Source: Rhodobacteraceae bacterium UBA2776 (GTDB taxonomy: Bacteria > Pseudomonadota > Alphaproteobacteria > Rhodobacterales > Rhodobacteraceae). From it: a stretch of DNA of 11,444 nt. Below, one piece after another: positions 5,902 through 11,444 of the stretch. The position numbers were made by a program, and so were the translations under genes. Position 1 is the first letter of the stretch. Each line of letters starts with the position of its first letter. The stretch lies in NCBI GenBank assembly GCA_002352425.1, contig DEIK01000111.1, positions 1 to 11,444 on the forward strand. Reading direction: 5' to 3'. The notes beneath the pieces are model-generated. The model was not told where the DNA came from. It saw only the letters and a program-made list of their open reading frames with translations, and searched no databases.

Positions 5902-8268
5902 TTACTCCCTTGTTTTCAATGCTATAATAAGCTCGGTTCGATCAATGTCACGCTTTACCAGAAAACCCGATACGACAGCAGCCACAAGCACAACCGAGGC
6001 CGCAAAACCATAGCTTTCAGGGTGAAAATTAGCCGGGATTTGATAGACTTCGGTCGAAAACCCGGCCGCAATTGCAAATGACAGATAGTAGCCCAATATC
6101 GCCCCCACAGGCAGTGCAACCAAGGTTATGACTGCCAATTCGCCCAGTAAAACAAATGCCGCTTCGCCGCGAGTGTAGCCAATCACACGCAGGCTGGCCA
6201 GATCGCGGGCCCGTTCAGCATAACCGATGCGCGCGGCGTTGTAGACAATGCCAAAAGTGATGACAAAAGCAATCGCCCCCATGACAAAGCGGATTGAGCC
6301 TGCACCCTCGTCCATCACCTTTTGAAAGGCCGCGCGCGCGTCGGATTTCAGACCAACGCCTGCGATGGTGGGCATGTCTTTGAGGGTACGGTAAACTTTG
6401 TCACCTTGTGCTGCATCTATCCGCAGATGCGCGCCCGAAACCCGGTTCGGCTCGCGCAGGGCTTTGTTTAAGGCCCCCAGTTCCATATAGGCAGGGGAAC
6501 CTAGCATGCTTTTGGCGATGCCAACGACAGGAATTTCCAGCACCGGTTGGCGGCCTTCGCGCACCTCGACCGTCAGAGTGTCACCGGCATTCATTTTCAA
6601 AATGCCCGCCAACGCCGCCGACAAAACGATGCCATCGCTGCGCATCGGAATGGTTTGGATATCGCTGTCGATAGCGCGATTCAGGCGCGGTGATTGCACC
6701 ATCCCATACACCGCCCCGCGGTGGCTGTGCAGCCCGTTGCGGAAAATCACTGGAATGACGCGCATTTGCTCGACTTCAATGACCCCCGGCAGGCGCTGCA
6801 ACTCGAACACCGTCGATTTTGAGGCCGCATGGGTGAAACTGACCATCACATCGCTGCGGTCCATCACACCAAAGGTCAAATCTATCGTGCGATCAAATCC
6901 GGCAAAAATTGTCAACATAGCGGCTGACAATGCCATGCCCGACGCGACTCCGATCGCCGCCCCAAGTGATCGCACCGGCTGACGTATAAGCTGGCGCAGG
7001 ACCATCTTGCTAGGTTGGTCCAATTGGCGCATCAAGGCGCCGCCTATACGGTCGATGCGGCTAAAATCCGGCGGGGTGGCGGGACGCATAGCAGCCGCAG
7101 GTGTCAGGGCGAAAACCCGCCGCAACACCAGCAATCCCCCTGCCGAGGCGGACAAAACACTGACCAGAAATCCATTCACAAAAGAAGCCGGATCAAGCCG
7201 GAACACCAAAAACGGAAATTTGAAATAGGCCGTATAGACATCAATCAATGCCCGCCCCACGATGACGCCCAACAAAGAGCCGGCGATCGCCCCGCCAATC
7301 GCGATGGCCAAAACCAGTTTGAAATAATGCGAGCCAACCTCAAGGTTGGAATAGCCAAACGCTTTCATCAGGCCAATTTCTTCACGCTCGGCCTGCACAA
7401 TACGGGTGATCACGATATAAAGCAGGAAAGCTGCTACCGCCAAAAAGATCGGCGGCACAAAAACACTTTGAGCCCGCAACCCATTGATTTCCTGACTGAT
7501 AAACAGGTTCGAGGCCTGATCTTCCAAACCATAAGCGCCAAGCCCACCGTAAGGGTCAAGGAGGCGGTCGACATCAGCGATCACCGCCACCGTGTTTGCC
7601 CCCCGCGCCAGCGACAGGATCGCCTCGTTAAAGGCGCCGCGCATATCATAGGCCGCGGCCAGCGCGGAGCGGTTCATCCAGATCACGCCAAATCGGCTGT
7701 CGTCTGGTACCAACTCGCCAGGCGCAGTTGTGTAGAGAAATTCGGGCGAGCGTGCCAAACCAACAATGCGAAAGGTGCGGCGCGCGCCGTTCATGGTGGC
7801 GTGCACGGCGTCGCCCGGGCGTAACCCGTGGACCTGCGCAAAACTTTGCAACAGCAGTATCTCATCCGCCCGTGTGCCGTTTAATTTGCGCCCGTCGGTC
7901 AGGTAGATGTCGTTCAGGCGCGGTTCACCCTGATCGGGCAGCGAGACAACCTGCGCCTGCACAGGCAAATTACGTTTGGGCAAATCTATCAAAGCACTGC
8001 CAATCACCCGCCCTTCGGCCTGTCCCACGCCGGGGATTTCGTCCAGTTTTTCGATCAATCGTTCCGGTGCGCGCGCAGCTGGTGCGAACACCTCAGCCAA
8101 CCGATACCGCTCATAATAGGTGCGCCGTGTTTCATCCAGCGACGAAACAATGCCCGTCATCATCACCAACATCATCACACCCATCGCGATGACCAGCCCA
8201 ATGGCGATGGCCTGACCTTTCATGCGCCACAGGTCGCGTAATAATTTGCGATCCAGCGGGCTCACCAC
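5902..8268 (-). CDS. ABC exporter permease with two FtsX domains (MacB/DevC-like)
   Basis: 788 residues, about twice a single FtsX permease. Seen: N-terminal membrane helix at residues 18-40 (IAIGLVIAMGVMMLVMMTGI), then a large periplasmic MacB-type domain (about 45-260). A first FtsX core follows at 265-388 with three helices and a cytoplasmic coupling motif EREEIGLMKAFGYS (294-307). A second N-helix at 434-458 precedes another periplasmic domain. A C-terminal FtsX core has three helices and the matching motif RDLASLRVIGYTRGEA. The duplicated layout suggests it works as a single-chain dimer with two copies of the ATPase. Starts are GTG at 8268 or the adjacent GTG at 8265. The second overlaps the ATPase TGA as GTGA and sits 8 nt from GAGGAG (8274-8279), so it may be the true start. 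Likely substrates in related systems are lipids, peptides or small lipophilic compounds; none can be assigned. Confidence 0.9.
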   Translation of the reverse strand: MVSPLDRKLLRDLWRMKGQAIAIGLVIAMGVMMLVMMTGIVSSLDETRRTYYERYRLAEVFAPAARAPERLIEKLDEIPGVGQAEGRVIGSALIDLPKRNLPVQAQVVSLPDQGEPRLNDIYLTDGRKLNGTRADEILLLQSFAQVHGLRPGDAVHATMNGARRTFRIVGLARSPEFLYTTAPGELVPDDSRFGVIWMNRSALAAAYDMRGAFNEAILSLARGANTVAVIADVDRLLDPYGGLGAYGLEDQASNLFISQEINGLRAQSVFVPPIFLAVAAFLLYIVITRIVQAEREEIGLMKAFGYSNLEVGSHYFKLVLAIAIGGAIAGSLLGVIVGRALIDVYTAYFKFPFLVFRLDPASFVNGFLVSVLSASAGGLLVLRRVFALTPAAAMRPATPPDFSRIDRIGGALMRQLDQPSKMVLRQLIRQPVRSLGAAIGVASGMALSAAMLTIFAGFDRTIDLTFGVMDRSDVMVSFTHAASKSTVFELQRLPGVIEVEQMRVIPVIFRNGLHSHRGAVYGMVQSPRLNRAIDSDIQTIPMRSDGIVLSAALAGILKMNAGDTLTVEVREGRQPVLEIPVVGIAKSMLGSPAYMELGALNKALREPNRVSGAHLRIDAAQGDKVYRTLKDMPTIAGVGLKSDARAAFQKVMDEGAGSIRFVMGAIAFVITFGIVYNAARIGYAERARDLASLRVIGYTRGEAAFVLLGELAVITLVALPVGAILGYYLSFAIAAGFSTEVYQIPANFHPESYGFAASVVLVAAVVSGFLVKRDIDRTELIIALKTRE

Positions 8269-8969
8269 TCGATCTCCTCGGGGCTTAGTTTGGTTTTGTT
8301 TTCAATCACTTTGCTGACATTCCCATCGGCAAAATGGATGACACGGTCGGCCATCCCCGCCGTGGCGGCCGCGTGGGTGACGATCAACACTGTGGCCCCT
8401 AGTTTTTCGTTGATATCCTTTAGGACATGCAAAACCGCCCGGCCTGTGATGCTGTCCAGTGCGCCCGTGGGTTCATCGCAAAACAGCACGTTGGGTTGCT
8501 TGGCCACGGCACGCGCGATCGCCACGCGCTGTTGTTCGCCGCCTGACAGTTGGGCCGGAAAATGATCCATGCGCTCGCGCAGGCCCACAAGGGCCAAGGC
8601 GTCGCCGGGGTCCATCGGGTTTTTGGCGATTTCAGTCACCAATTCGACGTTTTCATAGGCTGTCAGGCTGGGCATCAAATTGTAAAACTGGAAAACAAAA
8701 CCTACGTGATCACGTCTGTAACGGGTGAGCTGTTTGTCATTCATCTCGGTCAAGTTTTGGTCCTGAAAAAAGGCGGTGCCTTCGGTGCTGCGATCCAGCC
8801 CACCGATGATATTCAACAAGGTGGATTTGCCGCTGCCCGACGGCCCCAGCAACACCGCCACTTCACCTTGCGGTATGCCCAAATTGACACCGCGCAAAGC
8901 ATGCACAGCCGATCGACCTTCGCCATAGACCTTGGTCAAACCGTGCGTGCTATAGATATTTTTTGTCAT
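8262..8969 (-). CDS. ABC transporter ATPase (LolD/MacB-type)
   Basis: 235 residues, the typical length of LolD/DevA-type ATPases. Motifs in order: Walker A GPSGSGKST (42-50), Q-loop VFQFYNLMPS (92-101), signature LSGGEQQRVAIARA (141-154), Walker B VLFCDEPTGALD (161-172) and the switch histidine in IVTHA (196-200). The NLMPSLTAYENVEL stretch is characteristic of the MacB/LolD subfamily. The short C-terminal tail ends KLSPEEIEW and overlaps the permease start. It is the first gene of the exporter operon. The ATG at 8969 has only a weak GGA upstream. Cytoplasmic, driving the permease by ATP hydrolysis. Confidence 0.95.
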   Translation of the reverse strand: MTKNIYSTHGLTKVYGEGRSAVHALRGVNLGIPQGEVAVLLGPSGSGKSTLLNIIGGLDRSTEGTAFFQDQNLTEMNDKQLTRYRRDHVGFVFQFYNLMPSLTAYENVELVTEIAKNPMDPGDALALVGLRERMDHFPAQLSGGEQQRVAIARAVAKQPNVLFCDEPTGALDSITGRAVLHVLKDINEKLGATVLIVTHAAATAGMADRVIHFADGNVSKVIENKTKLSPEEIEW

Positions 8970-9010
8970 TCAGGCGTCCAACTCTTGTGATGTCGGCGCG
9001 TCAATAATCG

Positions 9011-9031
9011 GGTACAATAAAAAAATTGTCC
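9011..9031 (-). promoter_or_regulatory. A/T-rich hairpin in the ABC-operon leader
   Basis: On the minus strand GGACAAT, a six-T loop and ATTGTACC pair as a 7-bp stem with one bulged base. The loop is part of the T-run rather than following the stem, so this is not a standard intrinsic terminator. It lies 42 bp before the ATPase start and could be an operator or a weak attenuating structure. Confidence 0.25.
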
Positions 9032-9087
9032 ATGACCAAGATCATTTCGCAATTCGCCCCCATCAACCAACTTTTGCCAACACGGTT

Positions 9088-9132
9088 TCAATCCGCGATC
9101 ATGCCCGTGCGCAACCAGACCCGGTTTTTCAT
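9088..9132 (-). CDS. Possible 14-residue leader peptide upstream of the ABC operon
   Basis: The minus-strand ATG at 9132 is preceded by AGGGAG (9141-9146) at an ideal 8-nt spacing and reads MKNRVWLRTGMIAD before TGA at 9088-9090. It has the best ribosome-binding site in this gap, better than that of the ATPase. It could be a translated leader controlling the exporter operon, or the surviving start of a decayed gene. No run of a single amino acid suggests classical attenuation, and coding by chance at this length is quite possible. Confidence 0.3.
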   Translation of the reverse strand: MKNRVWLRTGMIAD

Positions 9133-9171
9133 GTTGGTCGCTCCCTAAAAAACCATTAAGCAGTTCAAAGA

Positions 9172-9193
9172 GCACAATGATTATTAACTGTGC
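9172..9193. promoter_or_regulatory. Dyad GCACA-N12-TGTGC in the divergent gap
   Basis: Perfect 5-bp arms (9172-9176 and 9189-9193) flank an A/T-rich 12-bp centre. The arrangement is typical of a dimer operator and lies between the ABC-operon leader and the membrane-protein gene, so it could control either. No family consensus recognised. Confidence 0.25.
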
Positions 9194-9255
9194 GCTATGG
9201 GTGCCGTTGGCTGGAGTCGCGATTGCATGGATGAGTTAGACGGATTTGGACATAG

Positions 9256-9303
9256 CAGTCCAGTTTTTAGACGGGGCAGTCCAGTTTTTAGACGGGGCAG
9301 TCC
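9256..9303. repeat. 21-bp tandem repeat, two full copies and a partial third
   Basis: Identical units occupy 9256-9276 and 9277-9297, each starting CAGTCC and ending ACGGGG, followed by CAGTCC at 9298-9303. A degenerate continuation (CAGTCCTGTCTTTCC) suggests a third decayed unit. The length is a multiple of three and two helical turns. It lies about 80-130 bp upstream of the membrane-protein gene. It could be a regulatory array or simple slippage. Confidence 0.75.
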
Positions 9304-9385
9304 TGTCTTTCCTACAGCTATGCTTGTTAGGGTTCTTCTTTCGATTTTTGATCGTCGTTGCGGCACAAGGAAGGACTGAATCGGA

Positions 9386-10945
9386 ATGCTGGCATACGCG
9401 CTCATAATTGTGTCGGTCTTGGCTTTCGCTGTCTTTCCCCTTGTGATTGCCTCGCTGCCACCCGGCCAGATTCCCACGCCCGTTTTTCTGCTCACGCTCA
9501 GCATAATAGGCGCGATCGCATTGATCCTTTCGAGCCTCGTTTTGTTGCTACGGATGCAAAGGGCGGGCGCAGGCCTAAAGCTGCGTTCTGCGTTTCACCT
9601 TTCATTGCGTGGCGATGCGCTGCGGTTGGGCATGGTGAATGCTGTTCTAAACAACATGGGGTATGGCTTTTTGTATCTCGCCATCCAATCCGGTCTCGTT
9701 TTAACAGGCGCAGTGCTCTACGAGCTGTGGTCCAGTGTTTTTTTACTGGCCTCATGGTTGCTGCGCAAAGAAAAACAAGGCGCTTTCGTCGCGCGCCAAG
9801 GTGGGCCAACGACGCTGATCTTTTTTGTTGTCGGCATAATCGGTTTGCTGATCCTCGCCTATGCCGGCGCTCTGCCAAACCACTCTAACTCCGGTGCGGT
9901 TCAGGCCAGGGACTGGTTTGGCCTAACATTGGCTGTCTTGTCACCAATTGCCATGGGGCTATCATTTGTTTTCGGGACCGAGAACGGGCAGCGGATTGCG
10001 CGCCGCTTACAACGAGAAGCGGATCTGGGCGAGCAAGAAGCACGTATCGTTGGCGGTATGATCTCATCTATGCTGCTGCGCCTTTTCACAATGGCAATTC
10101 AGGCCGTCCTATTGCTGATCCTTTTACAAATCGGATATATAAAGCTGCCCGACGCCCAAACCGTGAGTGAGATTTGGCCAGTGCTGCTCGCGGCCGGCCT
10201 TTTGGTCGCCGTTGGCGGGAGCTTTTCAACCATCGGCAATACATTATCAAGCAAGGCAAATCTGAATCTACTCTACTATTTCGTTCCGTTTCTGACGTTG
10301 ATAGCGCTCTATGCCACTGATATAATTCCCAGCATAGCGCCTCTGGCCTTCTACGGTTGCATTCTTGTTTTGGCCGCAAACTATGTGCTTACGGCAAGCT
10401 ATCGCCACTCATTGGCCTTCCGTTGCGCCATTGGTGGTGTCTGCCTGTCAGCGACGTTGGTCCTTCATACGTCAGGGATTGGCCTGCCGTTGCGTGTCGA
10501 ATTGGTGGCGGTGTTGTTGGGCCTGTTTGGCATCTTGGCCGCGTTTTTGATCGACCGAATGGCGCGCGACGGGGATCGGCTTTTTGGGGGACATTCCGAT
10601 GATCGTTCAGTGATGACAACGCAACGGTCGCAAGCATTGGAAAGCTATGGGCAAAATCTCTTTGTACTATGGACGCTGGCTTTTGGCTCTTTGGCACTGC
10701 TTTTCCTTTTCCGGACTGGCCAAGACAAAATGTATGATTTTTTCGCCGTCGTTACGGCTGTGGCCGTGATCTACATGTCATTGGTTCCGGTTGACCTGAT
10801 GGGACGGTTCTCGTCTTTGTGGCAAAAACAGCAGGCCAACAGGGAAACATTGGAATATGAGCAGTTCGTCTTTTCCTTGTTGGTATCAGTGCTGTTTTTG
10901 TTCGCACTGTTATCGCTTCTCCTCTTGGCTTTGCAGGTGCGCTAG
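9386..10945 (+). CDS. Polytopic membrane protein, EamA/DMT-like, function unknown
   Basis: 519 residues, ATG with AAGGA at 9371-9375 upstream. Hydrophobic segments by eye: 2-23, 33-55, 83-100, 103-124, 143-161, 178-196, 222-248, 264-284, 294-311, 317-336, 347-364, 371-389, 425-442, 451-468 and 493-517. That is about 14-15 helices. The segment YGFLYLAIQSGLVLTGAVLYELWSSVFLLASWLL resembles the EamA/DMT drug-metabolite transporter core, as does the second half around 264-336 (SFSTIGNTLSSKANLNLLYYFVPFLTLI). EamA proteins usually have 10 helices in about 300 residues, so the extra C-terminal four to five helices and the polar loop at 390-424 are unusual. It may transport a small metabolite or lipid across the inner membrane. 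I do not recognise a named family. It is divergent from the ABC operon and lies 28 bp before a recombinase remnant. Confidence 0.75.
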   Translation: MLAYALIIVSVLAFAVFPLVIASLPPGQIPTPVFLLTLSIIGAIALILSSLVLLLRMQRAGAGLKLRSAFHLSLRGDALRLGMVNAVLNNMGYGFLYLAIQSGLVLTGAVLYELWSSVFLLASWLLRKEKQGAFVARQGGPTTLIFFVVGIIGLLILAYAGALPNHSNSGAVQARDWFGLTLAVLSPIAMGLSFVFGTENGQRIARRLQREADLGEQEARIVGGMISSMLLRLFTMAIQAVLLLILLQIGYIKLPDAQTVSEIWPVLLAAGLLVAVGGSFSTIGNTLSSKANLNLLYYFVPFLTLIALYATDIIPSIAPLAFYGCILVLAANYVLTASYRHSLAFRCAIGGVCLSATLVLHTSGIGLPLRVELVAVLLGLFGILAAFLIDRMARDGDRLFGGHSDDRSVMTTQRSQALESYGQNLFVLWTLAFGSLALLFLFRTGQDKMYDFFAVVTAVAVIYMSLVPVDLMGRFSSLWQKQQANRETLEYEQFVFSLLVSVLFLFALLSLLLLALQVR

Positions 10946-11349
10946 CGGTTTCGCCGATTGCAAAAACTTGCGCATGAAGGGGCGGATAATGAACGGCTAT
11001 TCCGTCTTTGCCGCACCGATTGGCTATACCTACAAAAAGACCGAAACGCACAGCAAACTGCGCCTGACCGATAAACTCACTCAGCATGCCCAACCAAAGA
11101 GCACCATGGGAGAAATTTTCGAACTCCTGAAACATTCTCTGTCAAGCCCTTGGAATATCTACGAAAATGGATCGCTGAACGTGAAGAAAACTATCCTGAA
11201 AACTGCTTTCAAAGCGCCATTGGCCCACGACCGCGAGAACGGGTTTAGAGCTCCACAAGCGTCTGTTATTTTTGAGTTTTTTGAGAAAAGTTCAGCAAAA
11301 TTTGAAATGGCGCACTCGGGCAGACAAACTTCGAACGTCGGATGCTCTC

Positions 11350-11368
11350 GGCATTTCTGCGAAATGCC
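11350..11368. repeat. Perfect 8-bp inverted repeat (hairpin)
   Basis: GGCATTTC, loop TGC, GAAATGCC is a perfect stem. It lies downstream of the tRNA on the minus strand and just past the recombinase homology. It has no T-run on either side, so it is a structure of unknown role, possibly linked to tRNA 3' processing or to the recombination scar. Confidence 0.6.
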
Positions 11369-11399
11369 TGCCGCCTGTCACTACAATTTGGAGGTGGTA

Positions 11400-11419
11400 G
11401 GCCTTTCAAAGAAAGGGCC
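11400..11419 (-). terminator. Hairpin immediately downstream of the tRNA
   Basis: On the minus strand GGCCCTTTC, loop TTT, GAAAGGCC forms an 8-bp stem with one bulged base, starting 2 nt after the tRNA CCA. It could terminate or help process the tRNA transcript, but no T-run follows, so terminator is a tentative label. Confidence 0.35.
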
Positions 11420-11421
11420 AG

Positions 11422-11444
11422 TGGTGCGGTCGGAGAGACTCGAA
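11422..11444 (-). tRNA. tRNA, 3' end only (isotype uncertain, possibly Leu)
   Basis: The last 23 bases, read on the minus strand, are T-loop TTCGAGT (positions 54-60), T-stem CTCTC (61-65), acceptor 3' strand CGACCGC (66-72), discriminator A (73) and encoded CCA. The expected partner strands (GAGAG and GCGGTCG) lie beyond the window. A73 with a GCGG-type acceptor fits tRNA-Leu, but without the anticodon this is a guess. Confidence 0.8.

Larger units (their letters stand above)
8970..9385. other. Structured intergenic region between the ABC operon and the membrane-protein gene
   Basis: About 415 bp dividing divergent transcription units, with no convincing full-length gene. It contains a hairpin (9011-9031), a 14-codon leader-like frame (9088-9132), a dyad (9172-9193) and a 21-bp tandem repeat (9256-9303), each listed separately. 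A 69-codon minus-strand frame at 8966-9175 ends in ATGA overlap with the ATPase start but begins at a GTG without ribosome-binding site. I did not call it a gene. Confidence 0.5.
10974..11444 (+). pseudogene. Decayed serine recombinase, C-terminal remnant (frame open at window end)
   Basis: An open frame runs from near 10956 to the right edge without a stop. Residues 1-30 from the ATG at 10974 (MKGRIMNGYSVFAAPIGYTY, then HSKLRL) resemble the start of the Recombinase domain of large serine recombinases (typical R-M-x-x-R-x-x-NGYWVFxAPxGY). Residues 47-104 (FELLKHSLSSPWNIYENGSL, then KKTILKTAFKAPLAHDRENG and FRAPQASVIF) resemble their C-terminus (NPWxLWESGxxxxRRxVLKLAF, YxRxxGFRT, PFK). The N-terminal catalytic resolvase domain with its serine is absent. 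The 150 or so residues that normally separate the two blocks are reduced to about 15, so it cannot be active. Past about residue 115 the frame reads through hairpins and then antisense through a tRNA, so its true end is near 11320. AAGGGG at 10977-10982 could still drive translation from ATG 10989. Recognised from memory of the family, without a search. Confidence 0.7.

Noticed and set aside
4666..8969. ABC operon as the type I secretion system for the RTX protein
   Set aside because: Type I exporters use a HlyB-type fused ATPase/permease. Here the permease is FtsX/MacB-type and distant from the RTX gene.
8966..9175. 69-codon minus-strand frame ending in an ATGA overlap with the ATPase start
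   Set aside because: It starts at GTG without a ribosome-binding site, its composition looks random, and it overlaps the better supported leader frame in a different frame. The overlap alone is not enough.
9197..9379. 60-codon plus-strand frame with SPVFRRG repeats
   Set aside because: The peptide repeat is only the translation of the 21-bp DNA repeat. There is no ribosome-binding site and the position is that of a promoter region.

Overview
The window looks like a chromosomal segment of an alphaproteobacterium, most likely a marine Rhodobacteraceae (Roseobacter-type) member. I infer this from moderate GC, GTG and TTG starts, the protein styles (GMC oxidoreductase, PuuB-like FAD oxidoreductase beside a GlxA-type regulator, small RTX protein) and a recombinase remnant resembling the serine recombinases common in that family. 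No database search was possible, so the genus is not claimed.

Layout. Positions 1-522 hold the C-terminal third of a GMC-family flavoprotein that enters from the left edge. Positions 775-1749 encode a compact RTX calcium-binding protein of 324 residues, made almost entirely of nonapeptide repeats plus a type I secretion-type C-terminus. On the minus strand, 1929-3212 encodes a DAO/PuuB-like amine oxidoreductase. It is divergent, across about 390 bp, from a GlxA-type AraC regulator (3603-4580). The gap contains a good minus-strand promoter candidate and a 9-bp direct repeat that could be the regulator's operator.

Positions 4666-8969, all minus strand, form a tight three-gene operon read in the order ATPase, permease, periplasmic adaptor. 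It encodes a MacAB/DevBCA-type tripartite exporter, with a 3- to 7-nt gene overlap and then a 6-nt gap between genes. Upstream of it (8970-9385) is a gene-poor stretch with a 14-codon leader-like reading frame that has a strong Shine-Dalgarno, an A/T-rich hairpin, a GCACA-N12-TGTGC dyad and a 21-bp tandem repeat.

Positions 9386-10945 encode a 519-residue polytopic membrane protein with an EamA/DMT-like look, function unknown. Almost immediately after its stop comes an open frame running to the right edge. It is a decayed serine-recombinase C-terminal region that lacks the catalytic domain and most of the middle. The last 23 bases are the 3' end, including CCA, of a tRNA on the minus strand, preceded by two hairpins.

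How the parts fit. The amine oxidoreductase and GlxA regulator probably form a small catabolic and sensing module. The ABC operon is a self-contained envelope exporter and is not an obvious secretion system for the RTX protein, because its permease is FtsX/MacB-type rather than HlyB-type. The recombinase remnant beside a tRNA suggests that the right end is the scarred edge of an old integrated element, which may also have delivered the membrane-protein gene. I do not see a clearly new defence or mobile system. The most unusual pieces are the recombinase/tRNA scar, the membrane protein and the structured leader of the ABC operon.
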